A program made the position numbers and the translations under genes. A model generated the notes under the pieces. That model saw only the letters and a program-made list of their open reading frames with translations. It did not search any database and was not told the origin of the DNA. From Oryzias latipes (lineage: Eukaryota; Chordata; Actinopteri; Beloniformes; Adrianichthyidae), in NCBI RefSeq assembly GCF_002234675.1, contig NC_019866.2:21542802-21606801 (forward strand): 64,000 bases of DNA. Direction: 5' to 3'. Shown here in pieces: positions 1 through 10,372 of this stretch (position 1 is its first letter; each line of letters begins with the position of its first letter).

Positions 1-649
1 GGCAAGCTACTGTGGAAAAAATGTTGGAATTAGAAGTTGTAGATTTTGAACGGCGTGCGCGTGGCAAGCTAGCAAAGTGGCGCACTGTTATAACTCCCAT
101 GCATTTCAATACAATACAGTGAAAATTGAATGCATGCATTCATGCCTGAAACTGAATACATTGAAAAACACTGGTTCTGGACATATAAGGAATATGGGCG
201 TGGTTAGCATAAAACCACTGTTGCTAAGGACGACAAAAAGTTTACTTTTAACGATTTGTCCGAAACTGACGTCAATCTGTTCGTCTTCTCAAGGGGAACA
301 TAACATAAAATGGTTGCTATGGAGATAAAATAAACCAAAAAGCCGCCATTTTGGAAAAAGTGGGTTTTTTATCAACTTATGGCATATAGCTCTCACCAAT
401 GGAGGAATGTGTTTTTCTGAGTCAGTTGATGATGCTGATCGCTATGCTAGCACTTTTAGCCACATTAGCATATCTAGCATAGTTAGCATAATTAGCATAT
501 GCAGTTTTGACTAGCCTTCATCAAAAGTGGGCAGTGAGGGCGGTGAGGGCGGTGAGGGCGGTGAGGGCGGTGGTGCGTAGAGTTGGGCGTGGAAGGCGTG
601 GAAGGCGGGTAGCGCCTGCGGGCCATACAACGCCGCTTGCGGCTTTAAT

Positions 650-1015
650 TATTCTTCTCGTTTCTAACGCCGTCTTTGAGCTCAAATTTGACCCCCGCCA
701 CATACCCGAAAACTCACCAAAATTGGCACACACCTGGGATAAATTGAAAATGAATTTTCGGCAAAGAGAACGTCACCCCCCCCACGACGATGACATCACG
801 GCGAGCGTTCCCGTAAAAAAAATGAATGGGCCGAAAATCGCTTATGGGGCCAAAAAAAAATATTTTAAAATACAGTTACAAAACCAAAACAAGCGTGTTG
901 GAGATATCCCAAAGAAGTTATGAAATCATTATGGGATGGCCACACGACCTACGGCTTGGCGGCCATTTTGTGGCGAACTCAGAGAAATGGCGATTTCCGT
1001 GTTTTTTGACAATAT
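650..1015 (+). repeat. Outer inverted-repeat arm, left
   Basis: This segment matches the reverse complement of 9660-10035, with point changes and small indels. Shared words include the block around cacatacccgaaaactcacc and the block around cacacgacctacggcttgg. Confidence 0.75.
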
Positions 1016-2270
1016 GGGAAAACGACACTTTTGTTCAAGCGATTTTCACGAAATTTCATACACATGCCAAAAACACGATTCTACAACTACCAAAGAAGTT
1101 TTGTTGACCTTTGACCTTGGGAAGGGGCGGCCATCTTGAATTTTCATAAAAAAGCACCTTTAGTAACGGATACAAACGAAAACTCGTCCTAGGGATTTTT
1201 ATCGATCTTTTTGAAACTTCTCGGGCATCAATGGCAAGCTACTGTGGACAAAATGTTGGAATTAGAAGTTGTAGAATTTGAAACGCGTGCGCGTGGCGAA
1301 TTCGCAACCGTCGCCATTTTAGCTAGCTCGCACATATTTTATCGGAATAGCCTGAAACTGAAATATGCGATACCCTGGCCCACACTGAACAAAACGATGT
1401 CACATACGACAAAATCGATAAAGGAATGTGGCCGTGGTAAACAAAAAACGATCGCAAAAAAAAGTGCTGACTCGGCAAAAAAAAATTTTTTCGAATTTTA
1501 TTTTTAAGAATCGGCTAACGAAACCCAGATAACTTTGTCGGGTATATCCAAAGAAAGTTTTGAAATCATTACGTGATGGTGACACGACCTACGGTTTGGC
1601 GGCCATTTTGTGCCAAAATCTGTCGTTTTGAGTTTTTCGCGTTTTTACACAATATGGAAAAATGAACTTTTTTTCGAGCCATTTTCACGAAATTTTACTC
1701 GCATGTCCTTAGCGTAAGTTTACAATCACCTCTGGAGTTTCGTTGACCTTTGACCTCGGGAAAAGGCGGGCATCTTGAATTTTCTATAAAAACACCTTTA
1801 CCACCAGATTCAAATGTAAACTTGTCGTTGGAATTTTCATCGATTGTCTCGAAAGTTTTTGGGCATCAATGGCAAGCTACTGTGGAAAAAATGTTGGAAT
1901 TAGAAGTTGTAGATTTTAAACGGCGTGCGCGTGGCGAGCTAGCAAAGTGGCGCAGTGTTATAACTCCCATGCATTTCAATACAATACAGTGAAATTTGAA
2001 TGCATGCATTAATGCCTGAAACTAAATACATTGAAAAACACTGGATATGGACATATAAGGAATGTGGGCGTGGTTAGCATAAAACCACTGTTGCTAAGGA
2101 CAACAAAAAGTTTACTTTTACCGATTTGTCCGAAACTGATGTCAATCTGTTCGTCCTCCCGAGGGGACCAAAACATAAAATGGTTGCTATGGAGATAAAA
2201 TCAACAGAAAAGCCGCCATTTTGGAAAAAGTGGTTTTTTTATCAACTTATGACGTATAGCTCTCACCAAT

Positions 2271-2870
2271 GGAGGAATGTGTTTTTCTGAGTCAGTTGAT
2301 GATGCTGATCGCTATGCTAGCACTTTTAGCTATTTTAGCATAACTAGCATAGTTAGCATAATTAGCATTTTAGGTAATGTGTTTTTCTGAGTTAGTTAAG
2401 GATGTTGATCGCTATGCTAGCAATTTTAGCCACATTAGCATAGCTAGCATAGTTAGCATAATTAGCATTTTAGGTAATGTGTTTTTCTGAGTCAGTTGAT
2501 GATGCTGATCGCTATGCTAGCACTTTTAGCCAAATTAGCATAATTAGCATAGTTAGCATAATTAGCATTTTAGGTAATGTGTTTTTCTGAGTCAGTTGAT
2601 GATGCTGATCGCTATGCTAGCACTTTTAGCTATGTTAGCATAGCTAGCATAATTAGCATAATTAGCATTTTAGGTAATGTGTTTTTCTGAGTCAGTTGAT
2701 GATGCTGATCGCTATGCTAGCACTTTTAGCTATGTTAGCATAACTAGCATAGTTAGCATAATTAGCATTTTAGGTAATGTGTTTTTCAGAGAGAGTTGAT
2801 GATGCTGATTGCTAGGCTAGCACTTTTAGCCAAATTAGCATAGTTAGCATAATTAGCAAACTCAGCCGTG
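2271..2870. repeat. Satellite array, six 100-bp units
   Basis: The word ggtaatgtgtttttctga (with small changes) recurs with its units starting at 2271, 2371, 2471, 2571, 2671 and 2771, an exact 100-bp period. Each unit ends in a run of (t/a)tagcat words such as ttagcataactagcat. A single unit of the same sequence is present at about 401-500 in the other copy of the parent repeat. Confidence 0.9.
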
Positions 2871-2997
2871 ACTAGGTTTTAATTTGTGGGCGGTGAGGGC
2901 GGTGAAGGCGGCGGTGGTGCGTAGAGTTGGGCGTAGAAGGCGGGTTGCGTCTGCGGGCCATACAACGCCGCTTGCGGCTTTAATTATAAATGTTATT

Positions 2998-4241
2998 CTT
3001 TCTGCGCCACCTAGGATTATTTCATATTAAAAGCAGTCTAAATGCATCAAATCATAGGAGTATATTTCATGTAGTGTTTTTTTATTTCATCAGATTAGTT
3101 TTAGAGATTTCAGACAGTAGGATTTTTAAATAAAAAACTTGTTTTATTTGGTTGTTAAGATACCAGGCAGTAAGGCATATCTGTGTTTCAAGGCTGCAAA
3201 TGCTTGTAAACTGCTGTTAAGAAAAAAACACAACTACAAATCAAGCTGCAGAGTAATTCCTTACGATATAAAGCCATGAAGTTTATTGTGTACAAAGCCA
3301 CTTCCTTCCACAAAATAAAGATCTGCCCATCACTCAGTATTCAGAGGCAGTGACTTCTACAGTTAAAGTTTAGAGAGAACCAAAGAACGGGGAAACAGTC
3401 TTTGTTCCCTGAGGCCATTCCACTGCAGGGCTGTGGGTAACCCACCTGCAGGATATAGCTGGTCTCTAGCGGCTCAGTGGCCTTGTGGAAGAGTGTCCGC
3501 CCTGTGAGTTCAAATCCAGAACTCTAAAAATGGGACCTTCCCTGCGTGACACTCAGTATAAAAGATTGGATTGGGGGTCAAACCACCAAATGGTTCCCCA
3601 ACCCAGCTGTGCCCCCCCCCCTCCCCCCCATGGCAGACAAGCTCTAGGTGACAAGCCAGTCAAAGAGCTTTTCAGAATCCCTTCTAAAAGTAGTGACCAT
3701 TCAGATTTTGGGAAGTATGAACTAACATCATTAAAAATAGGACAGAAAAAGCCAACATACCCAGCTGACTGTACAGATACAGAAACGTGGATCCAGAGTT
3801 GGCAGCAGGAATTCCAACCTGCAAAATCAGGAAAACAAAAATCCACCATGGAAAGGATCCCACACTCAATCCTTCTCTCTGATGGGAACAAAAATGAGCT
3901 GATCTCAATGTAAATCAATTTAAGAGGAAAAACTCTGAAGACTGTTAGGATATAGATACGACAGTGGAGAAACTAAAGAAATAAATCTAAACATATATTA
4001 GAATACAACGGTAGATATTTATTGAACTGCTCCTGAACGTGACCATATTTCACTACCGTATAGAAATTTGGAGAAATAATTCTAAGAGTTCACTGCATCC
4101 TCCCTGTTTACTTCAAAAACCAGCCGTCAGAATTGTGCATAAAGCTGGATATCTTGATCATACAAACAATTTATTTCATCAATCCAGACTTTGAAAACTG
4201 TTTGACCTTGTTGGTTTTTACACCAACAACTTCTAGGAACT
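2998..4241 (+). repeat. Inner inverted-repeat arm, left (~1.24 kb)
   Basis: It is the reverse complement of 6630-7893 with high identity by eye. Differences are few: single-base changes, a C-tract length change and 3- and 6-nt indels. The arm contains a tRNA-derived SINE head near 3468 and a downstream ORF region at 3570-3913 that is also open in the other arm. It ends where the partner continues into a LINE reverse-transcriptase C-terminal remnant. Confidence 0.9.
3468..3600 (+). mobile_element. tRNA-derived SINE head
   Basis: A box A-like stretch (gcggctcagtggccttgtgg) is followed by a box B-like gagttcaaatcc. After these comes the ttggattgggggtcaaacca body seen in ubiquitous fish SINEs. 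The family assignment is from memory. The mirrored copy is at 7270-7410 on the minus strand. Confidence 0.6.
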
Positions 4242-4595
4242 TAGTATATAAGCAATAGTAGTAGGAATAGTATATAAGCAAATGATAATTACATAACTCT
4301 AACAGGAAGGACGCCTGCAAAGTTAGTTTTCTGAACACAACATACTCCTCTACTACGCATCATTCAATAAATGCTTTGGTCAGCTGTAACTATGTGAAAC
4401 CTGATCAGGCAAAAACCATCAAAGAACAAGAATGAATAGTAAAGCAGATTTAGGACCATTTACTTTCTGCTCTCTTTAACTCTGTGAAAGCTTTGTCCAC
4501 GACCCCGCTCCAGTTTCTGGTCATCTTCCTGAAAGCGTCGGACCAGCTGGTTCCTTCTCTGATGACACAGCATCTGACCTGTGTCCTCCCTGCAG

Positions 4596-4772
4596 GGGGA
4601 CTATGGCGGCCCGCTGGTGTGCTGTACGCCCCGGGGCTTTGTGCAGGTGGGAATCATGAATTTCGGCAGTCCTGATGGGTGTGGCCTCCTGGGCCGCCCT
4701 GGCATCTACACCCGGGGGTCCTTCTACTTGGCCTTCATCAACAGCAACATCAGCCGTGGTAGAAAGGCCTGA
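4596..4772 (+). CDS. Last exon of a trypsin-like (S1A) protein with the catalytic Ser replaced by Tyr
   Basis: The exon opens after the acceptor ctccctgcag, phase 0, exactly where S1A genes usually split before GD-S-GGP. It encodes GDYGGPLVCC, then FVQVGIMNFGSPDGCG, then RPGIYTRGSFYLAFI and a TGA stop, about 58 residues. This is the C-terminal part of a chymotrypsin-fold domain: active-site loop, Cys pair and terminal helix. The active-site motif reads GDYGGP instead of GDSGGP, so peptidase activity is not expected if the exon is used. No upstream exons carrying the His or Asp motifs were found in 1-4595. The exon lies between two inverted-repeat arms. It could be a serine-protease homologue whose other exons lie beyond the window, or an orphan exon. 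The paralogue is not recognised. Confidence 0.65.
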   Translation, partial: GDYGGPLVCCTPRGFVQVGIMNFGSPDGCGLLGRPGIYTRGSFYLAFINSNISRGRKA

Positions 4773-6487
4773 ACGTCTGAATGCCCTGCAAGCTTCCTGC
4801 TTCCTCACCTGAGGAAACACCTGCAGCTCCTCCTCCTCATTCATCAACTTTGATATCATTAAAGATTTTAAGCATCATTTGTTGTATTTTTTCCAGAAAT
4901 GTTAAACATTTTTTAGGGACATTGCAGTAAAAAAAATTGAAGGAAAAAAACAAACAAAAAACTGGTGCGCACCAGTTAGTTTCGAATGTGGACGTGTTAC
5001 TAACTGGTGTTAATATCTGGCCATTTGTGCACAGAGGCATTTTCCTAAGTTACCTGGGAATGGCATTATGTCAGCTAATTGAGTATTATTCAGCTCTCAG
5101 TCTACAAAGACATTGTAGCTTGGCTGGCTCACTGTCACAATTATATTATCTCGGAACGAGATACGTATCTCGTCATCTTAAACGTGTTTTAAATGTGGTT
5201 TGTTTCGGCACAAGTGTTACACCAGTTTAGATCAGGTTACCACTTTTATTCAGGAAAACTCCATGGATATCGGTGGATGCATGCAAAGTGCGTTCAAAAT
5301 GGGCTGCACGTAAGGAAAGAACATGCTCATCTCATTCTACAAGAACTCAACCCACAGGGTATTGAACTCTGAAGAACCAGACGTCTACATCGCTGCAGTT
5401 ACTTTGCAAAGGGTCCAAATTGTACTTGGAATTTGGATTCTTACGACAAACTGAAGCCGATAGGTATTTGCATTAATGGCTGCATTGATAGATATTCACA
5501 GAAAATAACAGGATGCTAGGGTTAGGGTTAATATGGATGATAAACTGCTTGTATGGGATTAATAAACATATTAACAGTTCCCATGTCAATCTGGATTTAT
5601 CTGTACATTTTTTTAAGTCCAGCTGATGGGACTCAACCTCAGCACCGTCACGGAGCCTGTCAGACTTTTCCCCCTCCAGCCCTGCCTGCTCCGCTCCCTG
5701 ATTGCCACCAGTTGACTTCACTCACCTCATCTACCATGCTGCTTAAAAGGAGACCTCACTAATCAGTTTAACGCCAGTTCGTTACACCTTATGGTGACTA
5801 AGCCTGGTCTTCAGTTTATGCTCTCATGCTCTTGTTTTGCTCTCAGCCTTGCATTAATACTTGCTCTCTGCTTCAGATCATCATCATCATCTCATGAGTG
5901 ATGTCAGCTTCCTGCCATTCTGCTTGCTCGGTGAAGCCAGAAGGTCCCACGGCCCACACTAACCAGCCACGCCACCAGCTGTCTTCAAGCCTAGACTACC
6001 TCCAACTTATTACACTACCATACCTGGAGAAACAATATATCATTTTCTCGCCAAAATCACTTACCTGTCTTCTGGGTTCCAGCGTCTGGGTCCTCACGCC
6101 TTGAGCGTCATGACAAGCACTAAACCACCTGGATGAATGAGAACCTTCATTGACAGTTGAAGTGTGGGTTATGCTTTGTCACAAAGAACCATAAAGTACA
6201 GAATATAAAATATTGACCTTTCTTCAACACATCACAGCAACATTGTGAAAGAAGAGACAGTCTACTGTCCTTTACAGATTGTGCCTTAGTGCCTTCTAAC
6301 AGTTTGAACTAAACAAATTTTAATAAACTAAAATGTTTGCACTCAGATTTGGCCCTTTACTAGTGCTTGTCAATGTCTAATATATAGTTTAATAAGGACT
6401 CTTATTATAAAGCGTTACTGAGCTTTGATTATTTCATTACTATCAAGTTCACAAATGGATTTACAATTATTGAAACACCTGCTGATC
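4773..6487. other. Centre of the inverted-repeat block, no gene seen
   Basis: This holds the serine-protease exon's probable 3' UTR, two perfect short palindromes (4961-4976 and 5156-5173) and AT-rich sequence. The ORFs here are short and lack domain signatures. The 5620-6110 stretch looks like a dispersed repeat but I could not classify it. Confidence 0.5.
4961..5173. repeat. Cluster of perfect palindromes
   Basis: ACTGGTGCGCACCAGT (4961-4976) and ACGAGATACGTATCTCGT (5156-5173) are perfect self-complementary palindromes. In addition, accagttagt (4971-4980) pairs with actaactggt (4999-5008), giving a 10-bp stem with an 18-nt loop. Confidence 0.85.
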
Positions 6488-6745
6488 CTAATTATTATCC
6501 TTATATCCTGAAATCAGGGTTTCTTTCAGACTTTCTTGTCTGAGTTCATTACTGAACCCGTTCCAGAGTTTAGAGCCACACACCGACGCACAGAAACTTT
6601 TCTTTGTGGTTCTTATCAGTTTGATCTTGAAGTTCCTAGAAGTTGTTGGTGTAAAAACCAACAAGGTCAAACAGTTTTCAAAGTCTCGATTGATCAAATA
6701 AATTGTTTGTATGATCAAGATATCCAGCTTTATGCACAATTCTGA
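6488..6745 (-). mobile_element. LINE reverse-transcriptase C-terminal remnant
   Basis: On the minus strand the frame reads KSFCASVCGSKLWNGF followed by LRQESL. This resembles the tail of fish non-LTR polyproteins, where a conserved G-x-x-LWN-x-L motif precedes the stop. Only about 80 residues remain, with no RT catalytic motif. It overlaps the edge of the right inverted-repeat arm and is missing from the left arm. Confidence 0.45.
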
Positions 6746-7893
6746 CGGCTGGTTATTGAAGTAAACAGAGAGGATGCAGTGAACTCTTAGAATTATTTCT
6801 CCAAATTTCTATACGGTAGTGAAATTTGGTCATGTTCAGGAGCAGTTCAATAAATATCTACCGTTGTATTCTAATATATGTTTAGATTTATTTCTTTAGT
6901 TTCCCCACTGTCGTATCTATTTCCTAACAGTCTTCAGAGTTTTTCCTCTTTAATTGTTTTACATTGAGATCAGCTCATTTTTGTTCCCATCAGAGAGAAG
7001 GATTGAGTGTGGGATCCTTTCCATGGTGGATTTTTGTGATTTTGCAGGTTGGAATTCCTGCTGCCAACTCTGGATCCACGTTTCTGTATCTGTACAGTCA
7101 GCTGGGTATGTTGGCTTTTTCTGTCCTATTTTTAATGATGTTAGTTCATACTTCCCAAAATCTTGATGGTCACTACTTTTAGAAGGGATTCTGAAAAGCT
7201 CTTTGACTGGCTTGTCACCAAGAGTTTGTCTGCCATGGAGGGGAGGGGGGGCACAGCTGGGTTGGGGAACCATTTGGTGGTTTGACCCCCAATCCAATCT
7301 TTTATTCTGAGTGCCACGCAGGCCAGGGAAGGTCCCATTTTTAGAGTTCTGGATTTGAACTCACGACCTTCCAGTCACAGGGCGGACACTATTCCACAAG
7401 GCCACTGAGCTGCTAGAGACCAGCTATATCCTGCAGGTGGGTTACCCACAGCCCTGCAGTGGAATGGCCTCAGGGAACAAAGACTGTTTCCCCGTTCTTT
7501 GGTTCTCTCTAAACTTTAACTGTAGAAGTCACTGCCTCTGAATACTGAGTGATGGGCAGATCTTTATTTTGTGGAAGGAAGTGGCTTTGTACACAATAAA
7601 CTTCATGGCTTTATATCGTAAGGAATTACTCTGCAGCTTGATTTGTAGTTGTGTTTTTTTCTTAACAGCAGTTTACAAGCATTTGCAGCCTTGAAACACA
7701 GATATGCCTTACTGCCTGGTATCTTAGCAACCAAATAAAACAAGTTTTTTATTTAAAAATCCTACTGTCTGAAATCTCTAGAACTAAACTGATGAAATAA
7801 AAAAACACTACATGAAATATACTCCTATGATTTGATGTATTTAGACTACTTTTAATATGGAATAGTCCTATGTGGCACAAAAGGCGTTTATCA
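6630..7893 (-). repeat. Inner inverted-repeat arm, right (~1.26 kb)
   Basis: Reverse complement of 2998-4241. The minus-strand frame at 6959-7297 stays open with the same C-terminal residues (GNKNELISM) as the left arm. A diverged extra copy of the arm's outer end lies just beyond it at about 7980-8070 (cctactgtttctaaatctct against cctactgtctgaaatctcta). Confidence 0.9.
7270..7410 (-). mobile_element. tRNA-derived SINE head (mirrored copy)
   Basis: Reverse complement of the SINE at 3468-3600. The box B-like element reads gtgagttcaaatcc on the minus strand. Confidence 0.55.
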
Positions 7894-8261
7894 TTAACTG
7901 ATTGTCCCAAAGATAATTATTGGATAAACTACAAAAAATGAAAAACTAAAATACCTACAATGAAAAGACATGCCTTACTAAAGGTTGTCTCAGCACCTAA
8001 ATAAAACATGTTCTCTTTCAAAACCCTACTGTTTCTAAATCTCTAAAACTAAACTCATTAAATAAATAAATAGAAATAAATAAAATCAAAATAATTAGGG
8101 ACACAGTTAAGTTTGATTAAAATCCTGTTTTTCTAAGCTTTTTTTTCATGACAGTAAAGTCAAAACGTAAGAATAAATACCCAAACCTACAGGGATAAAA
8201 AGCTAAACTCTTAAACTACAAAAAATGAAAAACTAAACTAAAAACATCCCTCTCTAAGCTG

Positions 8262-8738
8262 TCACTGTGAAAACATTTTGGATGTTGCATACAAAATGGA
8301 ACCAACTGCACCAACTGCACAGACTGCCCCTACAGTGTACATCACTTTAGCAAATACAGATGGTTTCTGTGAACCACTGGCTGGTTGGGAAGAGTTCTCT
8401 CTGAACTGTGTTCTTAAATCATCCAGTTCTTCCCTAAGAGAGCTAATAATTTGATCCTTTTCTTTTCTTAGTGTTGTTTCCTCTTTAAGATTTTCCATAA
8501 GTAATTTTATCTGTTCTCTTTCCTGTTGAAGTTGTTCCCTAAGGGATTTATTCAGTGCTCCTTCGGTTTCTGCCAAATTGCCTCTGTTCCGTATTTGCTC
8601 TTCTGATGGCAGTATAAAATTATTCATTTTTTCTTTTAGAATGAGTATCTCTTTGTCTTTGAATTGAATGTGTTGTCTTGACTCTCGTTTGCTCTTTATC
8701 TTTTGAGTCTCTTCCGTATCTTTTAGCTTCTCTTGCAA
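8262..8738 (-). CDS. Coiled-coil protein with a C-terminal membrane anchor, probable terminal exon; identity unknown
   Basis: An uninterrupted frame of about 158 codons ends at 8262. It is rich in Lys, Glu, Arg and Gln with heptad-like Leu/Ile spacing through most of its length (e.g. SLREELDDLRTQFREN). After a Ser/Gln-rich hinge it ends in a hydrophobic segment, VMYTVGAVCAVGAVGSILYA, before TSKMFSQ and a stop, which looks like a tail anchor. The frame opens directly after a TGA and its first codon would be TTG, so this is more likely a 3' exon than a whole gene; an acceptor-like ttgcaag lies at the 5' edge. Coiled coil plus C-terminal anchor occurs in several fish families (for example GIMAP-type GTPase tails), but no family-defining motif is visible. 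I do not name it. Confidence 0.45.
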   Translation of the reverse strand: MQEKLKDTEETQKIKSKRESRQHIQFKDKEILILKEKMNNFILPSEEQIRNRGNLAETEGALNKSLREQLQQEREQIKLLMENLKEETTLRKEKDQIISSLREELDDLRTQFRENSSQPASGSQKPSVFAKVMYTVGAVCAVGAVGSILYATSKMFSQ

Positions 8739-8799
8739 TCATAACATGTATAAACTGCCTTCGTTGACAATGTTTCTTGAATTGGGGTGTATGTCAAAT

Positions 8800-8950
8800 G
8801 ATGTCATCAAAACCAGAGTGAGTGCAGGTGATGTCATCAAAAAACTATCTGATGTAATCAAAACCAGAATGAGTGCGTGTGATGTCATCAAAAAATTATC
8901 TGATGTCATCAAAACCAGAATGAGTGCGTGTGATGTCATCAAAAACAGGA
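8800..8950. repeat. 51-bp minisatellite, about 2.9 units
   Basis: Units start at 8800, 8851 and 8902. Each contains two gatgtcatca words 30 bp apart, separated by aaaccagaatgagtgcgtgt. Single gatgtcatca words continue at about 8930 and 8979. As 51 is a multiple of three, frames stay open on both strands; neither looks like a real protein. Confidence 0.85.
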
Positions 8951-9659
8951 AAAGTATCATGGCCCTTTGCTGTGTGTGGGATGTCATCAAGATTTTAAAA
9001 AACACCAGAGCCTTGGTTAACTGTACTTCACACTGCAAAGATGGCTCACCATGGACAACATGGCGTAAAGACGTGTTTCCCGGGGCTCAGCAGAGCAGTT
9101 ACATATATATTATTTTAAAGCACATTTATCCTTTTGTTTCCCTATCAGCCTCAAGTATGCTTTTGAGGCTTCAAATAACCGAAATGTCAACAGCCTATCC
9201 TTTTTTGCCGAGTAGAGTCCTTTTTTTAACTTTGAAGAAGGCCGCTGCAAAGGCGCCGAGTTTTCCTCCTGCTTCCCGGTCGGTTAGCAGTGCTAGCCTC
9301 AACATCATCATCTAATTTGGATTCCATAAGCACTCTTTCACTGTTTTAGTTACACATAAGACATAACATAACTGTTTGACCACCACTGTTTGATTCCAAG
9401 AGTGTGTTCATTTATTTATTCATCCCAGAAATGGGGGTTACATTTGTTTTGCGTTTGACTAAATAAAAGCAAAATATGCTTTAAGTTGTCTGCAGTTTGT
9501 ACTTATTGCTTTCCTTAAGTAGGGGGTCAGAAAAATGTGAAGATCGAATAAAAAAAATTAAACCAGAGATTTTATTTTCAGGCCATATCGCCCAGCCTTA
9601 CCACAAGGAAATACCAGTGCCTGAACTGGAGCTTTGTAAACCTCTGCCCAGTCTTCTGC

Positions 9660-10035
9660 TCATTGCCAAAAACACGAAAATCGCCATTCCTCAAAGTTCA
9701 CCACAAAAAAAATTGCAGCCAAGCTGTAGGTCGTGTGGCCATCCCATAATGATGTTCAAAGGTTCTTTGGGATACCTCTAACACCTGTGTTTTGGTTTCG
9801 TTGCTCTTATTTGAAATATTTCTTTTTAGCCCCATAAGCGATTTTCGGCCCAATCATTTTTTTGACAGGAATGCTTGCCGTGATGTCATCATCTTGCGGG
9901 GGGAGGGGGTGTGTGTGACGTTCTCTTTGCCGAAAATTCATTTCACATTTATCCCAGGTGTGTGCCAATTTTGGTGAGTTTTCGGGTATGTGGCGAGGGT
10001 CCGATTTTCGCTCAAGAAAGGAGAAACATAAAAAT
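9660..10035 (-). repeat. Outer inverted-repeat arm, right
   Basis: Reverse complement of 650-1015, e.g. aggtcgtgtggccatcccat and gaacgtc/gacgttctctttgccgaaaa. It is more diverged than the inner pair. Confidence 0.75.
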
Positions 10036-10064
10036 AATGAAACAAAGCAGGTTCAATATAGAAG

Positions 10065-10254
10065 TGTAGCAGCCCATGCAATGTTCTGTGTTCATGCATA
10101 TACCATTGCAGTTACGATAGTGGGACTGTAGGGGGCCTGTGTTCTTCTGTGCAAGACTTATAATAAAGAGACCTGTGGAGTGAATAGGCGAGTGTGTCTA
10201 AGTGCCATAATGCCATTATTTCATTCACATTTTCCGACTGGAAGGCCGGCTACA
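10065..10254 (+). mobile_element. LTR of a Gypsy-like retrotransposon (~190 bp)
   Basis: It starts TGTAG and ends CTACA, a 5-bp terminal inverted repeat of LTR type. It contains aataaag about two-thirds along. It is followed at once by ttggtggcagcggtgg, a primer-binding-site-like sequence. No second LTR was found in the window. Confidence 0.7.
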
Positions 10255-10372
10255 TTGGTGGCAGCGGTGGTTTTATTTTTTTGTCAAGCGACTCTGGACA
10301 GTGTGTTGCTGAAGAATAACTTCACAGCTTGTAGCAGTAGCAAATTTTTTTTCTGGAGCTAGCTTGTCAACC

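Larger units (their letters stand above)
1..2997. repeat. Complex non-coding repeat with ~640-bp internal duplications
   Basis: Related blocks recur. The word ggcaagctactgtgga appears near 1, 1231 and 1871, and the block around 905-1231 is repeated at 1550-1871, giving a spacing of about 640 bp. The segment 1-650 is repeated as 1871-2990, and both copies end in a GC-rich tail (gcctgcgggccatacaacg, gccgcttgcggctttaatta). A GGTGAGGGC microsatellite lies at about 535-570. No transposase or RT frame is visible; the short ORFs here differ between copies. A further copy of the 650-1015 part lies inverted at 9660-10035. This is probably a non-autonomous transposon or satellite-bearing element; the class is unknown. 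Confidence 0.7.

Noticed and set aside
5515..5530. Telomere-like ggttagggtta
   Set aside because: Only about two TTAGGG-like units, no array; chance-level in AT-rich vertebrate DNA.
8739..9315. Long overlapping ORFs on both strands
   Set aside because: They are a by-product of the 51-bp minisatellite, whose length is a multiple of three; composition is repetitive and there is no domain.
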